A DNA stretch of 64,000 nucleotides. Origin: DTLC01 sp964555645 (GTDB lineage Bacteria > Verrucomicrobiota > Verrucomicrobiia > Limisphaerales > DTLC01). Both the position numbers and the translations under genes were made by a program. Location of the stretch: the NCBI GenBank assembly GCA_964555645.1, contig CAZKTA010000006.1:62001-126000 (forward strand), in the 5' to 3' direction. The notes below the pieces were generated by a model. That model made no database searches, was not told the origin of the DNA, and was given only the letters and a program-made list of their open reading frames with translations. How positions within the stretch are numbered: the stretch's first letter is position 1; every line of letters starts with the position of its first letter. Of the stretch, positions 34,929 through 45,386 are shown one piece after another.

Positions 34929-36780
34929 ACATCATATCTGCTACTGTGCGGCCCGGCGGTATAAACGGCAAGACGTGTTCCGTATATGGAACAATCACGT
35001 CCAACACGTAAGGCTCGTTAGCTGCAAGCAACCGTTCCATTGCAGCGCGTAAATCGCGCTTGAACACAACGCGCTCGGCTTTGACGCCGAAACTTTGCGA
35101 CATTGCGACGAAATCGGGATATATTCTGTTCGGTTGTTCAGGATCGCCAAGGTACGTATGCCCGCGTTGACCACCGTAAAACCTGTCTTCCCACTGCACA
35201 ACCATGCCCAGATGTTGGTTGTTGAGGATGACTGCCTTGACCGGGATTTTTTCTATGTGCGCAGTGGCAAGCTCCTGGATGTTCATAAGGAACGAGCCGT
35301 CTCCGTCGATATCAATCACCTCTTTATCGGGCCGCCCCACCTTTGCGCCTATTGCAGCCGGATAACCGAAGCCCATCGCGCCCAGACCCGCACTGGTAAT
35401 GAGCTGCCGTGGCTCGCTGAACTTGTAGTATTGCGCAGTCCACATCTGGTGTTGGCCCACACCCGTGGTGATGATCGCTTTGCCTCCGGTCAGTTCGTAA
35501 AGTAGTTCGATCACATACTGTTGCATGATGACTTGTTCGACGTCGCCTCCGACAAAATCACGCACGTAATGCGACCGCAACACCTCAGGCGTGACACTGT
35601 ACTTGAGCTGCGCTTTCTGTTTCCAAAGTGCAATTTGGTTGTGCCATCCAGTGAACTGTTTCTTGACCGGGTGTTTGCGCAGCATCTGGTTCAGCCTACT
35701 GAGCGCATATTTCACATCGCTGACGATGGCAACGTGCACGCGTCTGTTTTTGTTGATCTCGGATGGGTCAATGTCAAGGTGCACAATCGTGCCGTGTTCG
35801 CAGAATTTCTGGACATTGCCGGTCACGCGGTCGTCGAACCGCACGCCAAACGCAAGCAGTAGATCCGCACCAGGGGCGATTTGCACGATCTTGTCGCCAT
35901 CGCGGCGTAGCTCACCGTTCACAGCCCAGTTTGCATACGGCGTGCCGTGCATGCCGAGCCATTTGAGCGACAGCGGATGCGTCTCAGGAAACGCGCCGCA
36001 GCCGCGGATTGTCGTAACCACAGGGATTTGCGTGTGCCCGACAAACTCGCGCAGCTCATCTGCCGCGTTTGCTGTTATAATACCGCCCCCGACGTATAGC
36101 ACAGGTCGTTCGGACGATTCGACCAACTCCAGCACACGCTCAAGCTCTGCATCGGTTGCATGCGGGCTCGGGTTGTACCCGCGCAGTTTTACCTCCGTCG
36201 GGAACACCGCATGCGTGCGTGCTTGTTGCACGTCCTTAGGCAGGTCAATCACGACTGGCCCGGGCCGGCCTGTCTGAGCAATGTAAAAAGCCTCAGCGAC
36301 TATCCGCGCAATATCGTTGACGTTTGTGACAAGGTAGCTGTGCTTAACAATCGGCAGTGTCACACCGAAAATGTCAGTCTCCTGAAATGCATTTTTGCCG
36401 ATCATATGGCTCGGCACCTGACCCGTTATTGCAACCAAGGGCACCGAGTCCATATACGCATCGGCTATTCCACTGATGAGATTTGTTGCGCCTGGACCGC
36501 TTGTGGCCATGCACACCCCGGCGCGACCGGTCGCGCGCGCGTAACCGCTTGCGGCAAATGCGCCCCCTTGTTCGTGCCTCGGCAGTACGGTGCGAATTTG
36601 TTTGGATTTCGTAAGCACCTGGTGCACTTCCATGCTCGCGCCGCCCGGGTACGCAAAAATTGTCGTGACACCGGCGCGTTCAAGTGCAGCAACCAAAATC
36701 TCACAGCCGCGCATTAACTGGCCGCGTTGAGTTTGTTTCGTCCGTTTCTTAGTGCGTTTTGTTGCAAGTTCAGTGTTCAT
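34918..36780 (-). CDS. ilvB: Acetolactate synthase large subunit
   Basis: ThDP-dependent enzyme, 620 residues, first common step of valine, leucine and isoleucine synthesis. A lysine-rich extension of about 22 residues precedes the core GCEILVAALERAGVTTIFAYPGGASM. The activating glutamate is in LPRHEQGGAFAASGYARATG. The FAD/intersubunit region includes QVPSHMIGKNAFQETDIFGV. The ThDP-Mg motif runs GDGSFLMNIQELATAHIEKI to ILNNQHLGMVVQWEDRFYGG. No ilvN/ilvH regulatory subunit is next to it. The 5' leader carries a valine-rich peptide and an attenuator, so expression should respond to charged tRNA-Val (and Leu). Confidence 0.96.
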   Translation of the reverse strand: MNTELATKRTKKRTKQTQRGQLMRGCEILVAALERAGVTTIFAYPGGASMEVHQVLTKSKQIRTVLPRHEQGGAFAASGYARATGRAGVCMATSGPGATNLISGIADAYMDSVPLVAITGQVPSHMIGKNAFQETDIFGVTLPIVKHSYLVTNVNDIARIVAEAFYIAQTGRPGPVVIDLPKDVQQARTHAVFPTEVKLRGYNPSPHATDAELERVLELVESSERPVLYVGGGIITANAADELREFVGHTQIPVVTTIRGCGAFPETHPLSLKWLGMHGTPYANWAVNGELRRDGDKIVQIAPGADLLLAFGVRFDDRVTGNVQKFCEHGTIVHLDIDPSEINKNRRVHVAIVSDVKYALSRLNQMLRKHPVKKQFTGWHNQIALWKQKAQLKYSVTPEVLRSHYVRDFVGGDVEQVIMQQYVIELLYELTGGKAIITTGVGQHQMWTAQYYKFSEPRQLITSAGLGAMGFGYPAAIGAKVGRPDKEVIDIDGDGSFLMNIQELATAHIEKIPVKAVILNNQHLGMVVQWEDRFYGGQRGHTYLGDPEQPNRIYPDFVAMSQSFGVKAERVVFKRDLRAAMERLLAANEPYVLDVIVPYTEHVLPFIPPGRTVADMMYEK

Positions 36781-36821
36781 TTCGTTTTAGTTTTGTTTCG
36801 GCCCCGCAGCCGCGGGCCAAA

Positions 36822-36854
36822 TAAAAAACCCACGACTGCGACCAGCCGTGGGTT
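36822..36854 (-). terminator. ilvB attenuator terminator
   Basis: On the minus strand AACCCACGGCTG-GTCG-CAGTCGTGGGTT forms a 12-bp stem (one G-U pair) with a 4-base loop and runs into TTTTTT. It stands about 40 bases before the ilvB start and 17 bases after the stop codon of the valine leader peptide. Its 5' arm CCCACGGC (36845-36852) can instead pair with GCCGTTGGG at 36886-36894 inside the leader gene, which is the antiterminator. Confidence 0.9.
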
Positions 36855-36870
36855 CTTGTTGAAACTTTTT

Positions 36871-36951
36871 TCATGCGCAACAAGGCCCAACGGCGTCGCC
36901 GCATACGACGACTACAACTACCAGGGCTACCTGTTGCACGACCAAATTCAT
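36871..36951 (-). CDS. ilvB leader peptide (attenuation)
   Basis: A 26-residue peptide beginning MNLVVQQVALVVVVVVC, with six consecutive valine codons, ten valines in all and two leucines. It ends at TGA 36871-36873. Such peptides sense charged tRNA: a ribosome stalled in the valine run leaves GCCGTTGGG free to pair with the terminator's 5' arm and transcription continues, while a ribosome that reaches the stop covers that segment and the terminator forms. The layout matches ilv/ivb attenuators of Enterobacteria. The predicted promoter puts the transcript start at or just before the ATG, so the peptide may be translated leaderless. Confidence 0.9.
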   Translation of the reverse strand: MNLVVQQVALVVVVVVCGDAVGPCCA

Positions 36952-36959
36952 TGGCCCAA

Positions 36960-36988
36960 AATTTAGCGTTGTAGCCTCGACCCGTCAA
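36960..36988 (-). promoter_or_regulatory. Predicted sigma-70-type promoter of the ilvB leader
   Basis: On the minus strand TTGACG (36983-36988), a 17-base spacer and TAAATT (36960-36965) form a -35/-10 pair matching 5/6 and 4/6 of the consensus. The -10 box ends eight bases before the leader-peptide ATG. Confidence 0.65.
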
Positions 36989-37257
36989 GCGCCAAAGACC
37001 TAGTCGAGTCAGCCACGTACACGGTTACGGCTCTTTTGGCGTTTATTGACCGTGTCCGGGGCCAGGTTTACGTGGGTTGGATTCGCAGGTTTTCTCGTTG
37101 GGCACACACGCGATGGCCAGTGAACCGGGTACACCCACTTTTCGACACGCGCTACAAGTCAAAGGCGCGGCTTCACCGGTTCTTCCGCACGCCTGTAAAA
37201 ACCGGCCGATGTAAACAAACCTTCGCAAAGACAAGCACAATAGCCAATTAAGGTATC
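36989..37257. other. Intergenic region upstream of the ilvB promoter
   Basis: No gene or structured element recognised. It lies between the racemase stop and the ilvB promoter. Confidence 0.4.
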
Positions 37258-37977
37258 TCAAAGCGCCCATCGCTTCCCGACGACCCGACCCAGCGCAAAA
37301 TCTACTGCAGCCAGTGCATGTATGCGTGTGGTGTCAAACAACGGCACGCGACTGTCCCCGTCCCGTATAAGCAATCCGAGCTCGGTGCAGCCCAGAATGA
37401 TTCCTTCTGCGCCCTGGTCCACCAGTCGGCCCATAATAGTGGCCATCGCTGCCCGTGATTCCGGCAACCGCCGACCCACACAGAGTTCATCGAAAATGAT
37501 GCGGTGGACCATGTCACGGTCTGCAGGATTTGGAATCACAACCTCCAACCCGTGCACGTTCGTCAGACGGCTACGATAAAAATCTTTTTCCATCGTGAAC
37601 CGCGTGCCTAGCAAACCAACTCGTTGAAAGCCGGCTTGCTTCACCTGTGCAGCTGTTGCATCAGCAATGTGCAACAGCGGGATGCGTATGTTGGCTTGGA
37701 CGGTATCGGCCAGTTTGTGCAATGTATTTGCGCAAATTAGTAAAAAGTCTGCACCAGCTCTTTCAACAGATTGAGCTGCGCTAACCAACAGCCGTGCAAC
37801 TTCGGTCCATTGTCCGTGGCGCTGCAACTCCTCCACTTCAGCAAAGTCCAATGAATAAAGAATGCACTTGGCCGAATGTAGCCCGCCAACTCGTGCGTTA
37901 AGGGCCTGATTTATGAGCCGGTAATATTCTGCTGTCGATTCCCAGCTCACTCCGCCGATTAAACCGATATTTTTCAC
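37258..37977 (-). CDS. Aspartate/glutamate racemase family protein
   Basis: A 239-residue cofactor-independent racemase of the Asp/Glu superfamily (YgeA-like). It starts MKNIGLIGGVSWESTAEYYR, the family's N-terminal motif. The catalytic cysteine pair is visible in LLICANTLHKLAD and IILGCTELGLLI, so both acid-base cysteines are present. The amino acid substrate (Asp, Glu, hydantoin or broad) is not determined. A role in D-amino acid supply for cell wall or in amino acid turnover is possible. Confidence 0.88.
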   Translation of the reverse strand: MKNIGLIGGVSWESTAEYYRLINQALNARVGGLHSAKCILYSLDFAEVEELQRHGQWTEVARLLVSAAQSVERAGADFLLICANTLHKLADTVQANIRIPLLHIADATAAQVKQAGFQRVGLLGTRFTMEKDFYRSRLTNVHGLEVVIPNPADRDMVHRIIFDELCVGRRLPESRAAMATIMGRLVDQGAEGIILGCTELGLLIRDGDSRVPLFDTTRIHALAAVDFALGRVVGKRWAL

Positions 37978-38334
37978 TGCTCGGATTGATGTGCCTCAGG
38001 TAACTCACTTTTATTCAAGTTACGCACAGGGCAATTTGCAAGCGTCTTTTATTCCGGCATCGGTTCGATCTTGGATCCACCACCCGTCAAGACGCGTCCA
38101 TGACTATACTCGTTACAGCCCACCGCAGTGTTTGGCGTATTGGTTGCGTTTAAAAGCAAACATTGGCACATGTCCGCCACAGCCAAGTTGCGTGGGTCCG
38201 GCCTTCACCGCGCTACGCAATTACATGGCCATGAGAGTTGCCCCATGCACTCTGGCAGCCAGGCACGGTTGGCATTAAATACACCCCGTTGATGCGTCAG
38301 CGGCTATCGCACCGCCGAGCTGATGCGCCGTCCT
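37978..38334. other. Intergenic region
   Basis: About 360 bases between two minus-strand genes. Only short frames without recognisable character on either strand; no terminator with a T-run was seen. Confidence 0.4.
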
Positions 38335-38820
38335 TCACCGTCGGCAAAAGGCCACAAACTCTTGCTGGTCATGCGCAACCGGGCCGGCCATAACTTCTGC
38401 AACCACACCGCCAAACAATCGGCCTAGTAGGCCGGCATTCATTGTGCACACAGCCACTCGACCATCAGCCTTTTCATACACAGCAATTGTGCATGGCATC
38501 ATCACAGACACAATCCGCGCCTGATCATCTTTGAGGATCTTAGCTGCATGCTCAGCTTGGCAGAGGTTTACCAACCGCACCGGCTGGACTTGGCTGCCGC
38601 CGTGCTTTTTCACCGAATCGTCCAGAGACAACACGCTGGAGACTACCCAACCCCTTGCAACTGCGTTGTTTGTAATCCGCTCGATCGTTTCAGCCAGGCC
38701 ATACGGACTGAGCTGTTCTTTGAGCATAAGAGTGGGAGTCATTAAGGCCACAGCCAGCAGCGCAGTCACTATACCGGCAGTAAACCCGATCGAGAAACTT
38801 AAGACTGTTCGCTTTGTCAT
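38335..38820 (-). CDS. DUF302 protein with N-terminal membrane anchor
   Basis: A 161-residue protein. The hydrophobic segment at about residues 6-27 (VLSFSIGFTAGIVTALLAVA) should anchor it in the inner membrane. The DUF302 domain follows, with RLVNLCQAEHAAKILKDDQA, RIVSVMMPCTIAVYEKADGR and VAVCTMNAGLLGRLFGG. The conserved cysteine in MMPCTIAVYEK is present. DUF302 proteins are often encoded with sulfur or thiol redox functions; the biochemical role is unknown. It lies near a peroxiredoxin on the same strand. Confidence 0.85.
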   Translation of the reverse strand: MTKRTVLSFSIGFTAGIVTALLAVALMTPTLMLKEQLSPYGLAETIERITNNAVARGWVVSSVLSLDDSVKKHGGSQVQPVRLVNLCQAEHAAKILKDDQARIVSVMMPCTIAVYEKADGRVAVCTMNAGLLGRLFGGVVAEVMAGPVAHDQQEFVAFCRR

Positions 38821-38998
38821 GTTGATTTTACAGAGCCGGTATCAAGCCGGAAGTTACATGCCGGGCCAGCGCACCTGCCTGATTCAGCACGTAAACAAAA
38901 ACGGCGTGCGCCTACTCACACCGCGCCGTGCACACGCACATGCAACTTGTGCGGCGCGGTTTATGATTGTATCACGCTAAAAAAGCGTTGCAGTGCAG

Positions 38999-39733
38999 TC
39001 ACACCTTTGCTTCAGGCGGCAATCCAAGCTCTTCTTTGGGCAGTTTCTTGAACGTCATGAACCAGTCAACAACGTATGTGTCTGGATCTGGTTTAGTGAC
39101 GCGCTCTTTTGCACCACCACACGAGCCAGGGGGCGGCACGATCACGTCGTCGCCCGGCTGCCAATCTGCCGGTGTCGCCACGCCGAACTTGTCACTTGTC
39201 TGCAGTGCTATCAACAGGCGTTTTAGTTCTTGGAAATTACGGCCGTTTGACAGCGGATAATACAGTATAGCGCGTATCTTCGCCTTCGGATCAATGATGA
39301 ACACTGCGCGTACGGCTTGTGTGTCGCTCACACCGGGTTGTACCATGCCGTAGGCCTTTGCAACATCCATCTTAACGTCCGCAATAACTGGGAAGTTGAT
39401 CTCCACACTGGCCATGTCCTTGTATTTGATCTTTTCCTTGATTGTCATCAGCCACGCAATATGTGAGTACGGGCTGTCAATCGACAGGCCAACCAGCTCG
39501 CAGTTCAATGCTTTAAACTCGGGCTGCATCTTGGCGAATGTCATGAACTCGGTTGTGCAAACCGGCGTGAAATCTGCCGGATGACTGAACAGTATGACCC
39601 ATTTGCCTTGGTAATCTTTCGGGAAATCTATGGGTCCCTGTGTTGTGTGCGCTTTGAATGCTGGCGCAGGCTCGCCGATCAATGGAATTCGGCCTACCGA
39701 TACGGTTTCGTTTGTTGGTTGAGTTGTGTTCAT
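38999..39733 (-). CDS. Peroxiredoxin (Prx6/1-Cys type)
   Basis: A 244-residue thiol peroxidase that reduces H2O2 and organic peroxides. ATG 39733 is chosen (MNTTQPTNETVSVGRIPLIG); the frame stays open upstream but without family similarity. The active site FSHPADFTPVCTTEF contains the peroxidatic cysteine. The C-terminal extension with IRAILYYPLSNGRNFQELKR and WQPGDDVIVPPPGSCGGAKE is typical of the Prx6 subfamily; the late cysteine in GSCGG could resolve the disulfide, as in archaeal homologues. Confidence 0.94.
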   Translation of the reverse strand: MNTTQPTNETVSVGRIPLIGEPAPAFKAHTTQGPIDFPKDYQGKWVILFSHPADFTPVCTTEFMTFAKMQPEFKALNCELVGLSIDSPYSHIAWLMTIKEKIKYKDMASVEINFPVIADVKMDVAKAYGMVQPGVSDTQAVRAVFIIDPKAKIRAILYYPLSNGRNFQELKRLLIALQTSDKFGVATPADWQPGDDVIVPPPGSCGGAKERVTKPDPDTYVVDWFMTFKKLPKEELGLPPEAKV

Positions 39734-40243
39734 ATTAGCTCGTTGATCTTGGTTTGTTGTAGTGGGTTTTTTGCCGTTTGACCCACAGGTCGCAAAAAAG
39801 TTACAGGCCAAATGCTTTCGGCGCGTTTCACAAATATCCACTCGGTAGGTCAGATGCTAACTGCAGTTCGTTACACGCAAGTGCATTGTGCCTGCTGTCT
39901 CAGAGCCAAAAAGTAAACAACGCCGCCCGATTGAGTGCCACTCAAACTGGCATGAGCAGCGCGGCGGCGCCTCTGGGGCTTAACTGCACATGTGTGCAGG
40001 ACTGGACTACGCGCTGCACCGTTTTATGACTGTGGCCGTTTTACACATTCCGGCTAACCGGTTGGACGATACTCAAGCGCAATTTCAAAAAACCTCTAGC
40101 CGCTAATTAACGCACAGACCGTAAAACGTCCGTGTTTCTTTGTGTTCACGCGTGGCAACGGGTTCGATTACGCTGCTCTGATCCAAAAATTATTTTTGCA
40201 ATTGCATCTTGCATGGCGTACGGTCATTTCGTTGTTTGGCAAA
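39734..40243. other. Intergenic region between peroxiredoxin and arsR
   Basis: About 510 bases between divergent genes, expected to contain both promoters and the ArsR operator. No clear dyad or promoter could be fixed by eye. The open frames are short and unlike proteins. Confidence 0.4.
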
Positions 40244-40642
40244 ATGACAAATAAACTTGACCACTTTGTTGCCATAACGAAGGCGCTGTCCGACCCGACC
40301 CGGGTGCGGATGCTCCTGGCGTTGCACCGGCGCGAGCTGTGTGTTTGCCAGATCACTGCATTGTTCGGCTTGGCAATGTCAACCATCTCCAAGCACCTGT
40401 CGGTGCTTCAACGGGCTGGCCTGGCGCAGTACCGCAAAACGGAGCGCTGGGTCTATTACCGGCTACCCGACAAGTCCGCGCCCGTGACCGTCCGCGAAGC
40501 GCTGGATTGGGTTCAGAAGTCCTTGGCCAAGACCGACGAGGCTGCTGCCGATCAGAAGCGGCTCAGCCAGATTTTGAAAATGGACCTCGCCGCAATCTGC
40601 CGCCGCCAATGCCGCCCACACTCTGCAAATAAAAACCAATGA
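40244..40642 (+). CDS. arsR: ArsR-family repressor
   Basis: A 132-residue winged-helix repressor that leaves DNA when it binds As(III). The start is ATG 40244 (MTNKLDHFVAITKALSDPTR). The metal-binding motif is ELCVCQIT, with the CVC pair of ArsR in helix 3. The recognition region is LAMSTISKHLSVLQRAGLAQ. The C-terminal Cys-rich end (ICRRQCRPH) may contribute further thiols. It overlaps arsM by ATGA, so both are one operon, presumably autoregulated. Confidence 0.93.
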   Translation: MTNKLDHFVAITKALSDPTRVRMLLALHRRELCVCQITALFGLAMSTISKHLSVLQRAGLAQYRKTERWVYYRLPDKSAPVTVREALDWVQKSLAKTDEAAADQKRLSQILKMDLAAICRRQCRPHSANKNQ

Positions 40643-41529
40643 CTACACCAACGAAACCCGACCAAAGCCAGATGATACGCGACACGGTGCGCGAAGGCTA
40701 CGCGCGGATTGCCACGGGCAAAGAATCCTGCTGCGGGGTTGGTTCAACCTGTTGCGGCAACGTTGCGTCAGCGGACCTTGCACAACACATCGGCTATTTG
40801 CCGGAAGAACTCGCCGCGCTGCCGGAGGGTGCAAACATGGGCCTGTCCTGCGGCAACCCGACTGCGCTGGCTGCGTTGAAACCCGGCGAGGTCGTACTTG
40901 ACCTGGGCAGTGGAGGCGGGTTCGACGTGTTCATCGCCGGGCGCAAGGTCGGCCCGACCGGTCGAGTCATCGGTGTGGACATGACGCCGGAGATGATTTC
41001 CAAAGCGCGCCGCAATGCCGAGGTGTATCGCCAGCAGACCGGCTTGGACAATGTCGAGTTTCGGCTGGGCGAGATTGAGCATCTGCCCGTGGCCGATGCC
41101 AGCGTGGACGTGGTCATTTCCAACTGCGTCATCAACCTCTCGCCCGACAAGCCGCAGGTCTGGCGCGAGATTGCGCGTGTGCTAAAGCCGGGCGGGCGCG
41201 TGGCGGTGTCCGATCTCGCGCTGCTCCGGCCGCTGCCACAAGCCATCGTGCAAAGCGTGCAGGCGCTGGTCGGCTGCATCGCCGGCGCGGTGCTCGTGAG
41301 CGAGACCGAGCGCATGGCGCGCGAAGCTGGCTTAGTGGACATCGTACTCACGCCCCGGTCAGATTACGTGGACAACATGGCCCAGTGGCAGGACCCGCTT
41401 TATCGGGAAATCATGGCCCACTTGCCACCTGGCATGAAGCCGAGCGATTATATCACGAGCCTCGAAATCACCGCGCGGAAACCTGAAAACCACAACTCGC
41501 ACGAACCCCAGTGCCAAAGATCCGAGTGA
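40639..41529 (+). CDS. arsM: Arsenite S-adenosylmethionine methyltransferase
   Basis: A 296-residue enzyme that methylates As(III) with SAM to mono-, di- and trimethyl arsenicals. The N-terminus carries ESCCGVGSTCCGN. The SAM motif is VVLDLGSGGGFDVFIAGRKV, with GVDMTPEMISKARRNAE after it. The As-binding cysteines of the family include the one in NMGLSCGNPTALA and the one in VVISNCVINLSPDKPQVWRE; both are present. Translation is coupled to arsR. A dead arsC follows, so reduction of arsenate must be done elsewhere or is not needed. Confidence 0.93.
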   Translation: MTTPTKPDQSQMIRDTVREGYARIATGKESCCGVGSTCCGNVASADLAQHIGYLPEELAALPEGANMGLSCGNPTALAALKPGEVVLDLGSGGGFDVFIAGRKVGPTGRVIGVDMTPEMISKARRNAEVYRQQTGLDNVEFRLGEIEHLPVADASVDVVISNCVINLSPDKPQVWREIARVLKPGGRVAVSDLALLRPLPQAIVQSVQALVGCIAGAVLVSETERMAREAGLVDIVLTPRSDYVDNMAQWQDPLYREIMAHLPPGMKPSDYITSLEITARKPENHNSHEPQCQRSE

Positions 41530-41533
41530 CGAT

Positions 41534-41830
41534 CGGCCACTAGTTTTGATGCACTGCACTGGCAACTCGTGCCTCAGCCAGGAGGACGAGGCCGCACTCC
41601 GCATGACGGCAGATGACTTACTCGAAGTCCACGGCGCCGGATCGCATCCAGCGGGCTTCGCCCATCCACTGGCTATAAAAATCATGGCCGAAATCGGTGT
41701 TGATATTTCAGACCGGCGCTCCAAACACATGAGCAAGTTTCTGAGTAAGCCCGTATAGACTTTGATTACTGTCTGCGCACTCACCGACACTGCATGTCCG
41801 GCATTACCTAGGCGAGGTCAATTGATGTAA
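41534..41830 (+). pseudogene. arsC: Decayed arsenate reductase (LMW phosphatase type)
   Basis: Directly after arsM one reads LVLMHCTGNSCLSQEDEAAL, then VDISDRRSKHMSKFLSKPV, a TAG at 41756-41758, and in the same frame LITVCALTDTACPALP up to TAA 41828. This is the order of thioredoxin-type ArsC (CTGNSCRSQ, DISGQRSKH, ITVCDxAxxxCP). The P-loop arginine is replaced by leucine, there is an internal stop, and the C-terminal third is gone. It is non-functional. Confidence 0.85.
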
Positions 41831-41962
41831 CTGAATGTTTGATACCCTGGCCCAAGGCCGTCTGCGTCAGGTGGAGTAAATGGAAATGTTTAGCCACTTA
41901 CACGACCAAGATTCGACGCGCTTGAGGCCCGCACCGCATGGGTGTCATAATTTTAGGATTAT

Positions 41963-42844
41963 CTACCTTTGGTTTGTAATTGCCTCAACGCCTGGGTGCT
42001 CAAAGCGGCGCTCGCCAGTAACGGCGTAAAATCGCTGAATGCACTTAGCGGCATGCCCGATCACTCGAACGCCGTAGCACTCCACGGCTTCTTCAACTAC
42101 CATACTGGGCAGTGCAAAGAATCCCCACCCGTCTCTCGCCACAACTTTGATGAGTGCCATATCGTCAAATTCAGCAACTAAACGCGGCGTAATGCGATGT
42201 TCGCGAAACCATAGTTCCAGAGAACGACGCAGCGCTGAGCTTGGGCTGGGCAAAAGAGCTGGTTTATCATTCAAAGAGGCGGGAAAACCACGTTTGAGAC
42301 GAGCAGCCAGTTTCGGCTCGGCGCAAAAAGTCACGCCGCACTGGTATAGTAGGTGGTTAAAGGTTTTGAAATGGCCTGAGGCGGGCGCTGGCTCGTAAGA
42401 AAGAACAACGTCAAGGCGGTAAGCGCCTAATTGGGCTATAAGGTCGGGCATTTTGCCTTCTAAACAGCTGACCTGGATGGGTTTCGGCAACTGAAACACG
42501 GGCTTTAGTATCTTATAGGCTAGCAGCTTGGGCAGTGAATCAGTAATGCCGATGTTGAGACGCAACGGTCCTCCAGTTGGCTGACCACGCATTGTGTTCA
42601 GCAGTTCTTGCCCAAGCGAAAAAATTTCTTGCGCAAAGTTGAAAACTTTTTGCCCGGCCTCGGTCAGTGCTAATCCACGCGGTGTGCGGCGCAGAAGCTT
42701 GGCGTCTAATGCATTTTCCAAAGCCCGAATTTGCGTGCAGATAGTCGGCTGGGAAACACGCAATTTTGCAGCTGCGCGAGTCAGGCCGCCTTCCTTGGCT
42801 ACTACCCAAAAATAGCGTAGATGATGGTAGTTCAAAAAATCCAC
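41963..42844 (-). CDS. LysR-family transcriptional regulator (NhaR-like)
   Basis: A 293-residue LysR regulator. The N-terminal helix-turn-helix is FLNYHHLRYFWVVAKEGGLT with RAAAKLRVSQPTICTQIRAL, which closely follows the NhaR pattern (NYHHLxYFWxVAxEG). The effector domain covers about residues 90-290. NhaR activates the Na+/H+ antiporter nhaA in response to sodium in E. coli, but no antiporter gene is adjacent here. The target may be itself or the divergent region upstream. Confidence 0.88.
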   Translation of the reverse strand: MDFLNYHHLRYFWVVAKEGGLTRAAAKLRVSQPTICTQIRALENALDAKLLRRTPRGLALTEAGQKVFNFAQEIFSLGQELLNTMRGQPTGGPLRLNIGITDSLPKLLAYKILKPVFQLPKPIQVSCLEGKMPDLIAQLGAYRLDVVLSYEPAPASGHFKTFNHLLYQCGVTFCAEPKLAARLKRGFPASLNDKPALLPSPSSALRRSLELWFREHRITPRLVAEFDDMALIKVVARDGWGFFALPSMVVEEAVECYGVRVIGHAAKCIQRFYAVTGERRFEHPGVEAITNQR

Positions 42845-43507
42845 GGCAATAGCGTGTTAGAGCAAAGCTAAAAAATCAATTCAAAAAGTGTAGTAGCGCA
42901 AAACAACAACATCTGTCAAAAAGCCACGTGTATGATAAACTATTGCATACTAGCACGGTGGCGGTTGCCGGTACAATTTAGTTTTGGATTACGGGGGCCG
43001 ACCCGTAGAGGGCTGCGCCTGTCCGCGGATAGTCATAGGTTTAGCAGATGGACGGTGCCTGGCGTGTTGATTCGGTCGGACAAAACACAACGGTCTGTTA
43101 CGGAAAAACTTTCACCGGCGACTTAAAGACAATTGAAAACATCGGATTCAAAGACAATGACGAGTTTCGCAAATGGGTGAAGCCGAACTCAAAAAAACTA
43201 GACAGCTTGAACGCTATGACTACTGCTAGTGACTTGCTCTCGCCCAGAAACAGTGCTGTGACGCGTTGCCGGATGCTGTCTACTTTTTGTTGGGACTTGG
43301 CTTTGAGCTTCGCCTGCAGCCTGCGACAATATATTGTGTGAAGGCTTGGCGCAAAATCATGTTTAGACGAAGTGGACATATTAACGAAATGCAAAATTTG
43401 GAGATAAACCGGAAGAGTTACGCGCCTTGGCAACGCGTAGTACGGTTGGTCATAGCCAATGCTGCCTCAAACCGTGGTTTTGAGCGAAACGAATCGACTT
43501 TTTGCCA
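42845..43507. other. Intergenic region upstream of pckG
   Basis: About 660 bases. Open frames of 70-110 codons exist on both strands over 43048-43511 but overlap each other and show no known motif; none is called. The LysR regulator's own operator is expected near 42850-42950, where AT-rich sequence lies. Confidence 0.4.
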
Positions 43508-45364
<1,857 letters not shown>

Positions 45365-45386
45365 AACAAACGAAACTGTTCTCCCT

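Noticed and set aside
36770..36874. A 34-codon frame starting MKKVSTRTHGWSQSW over the ilvB terminator as the regulatory leader peptide
   Set aside because: It runs through the terminator itself and has no run of valine, leucine or isoleucine codons; the valine-rich peptide at 36871-36951 fits far better.
43048..43433. A gene in the interval upstream of pckG (frames of about 97-111 codons on both strands)
   Set aside because: The frames overlap on opposite strands, show no motif or family resemblance and lack clear ribosome sites.
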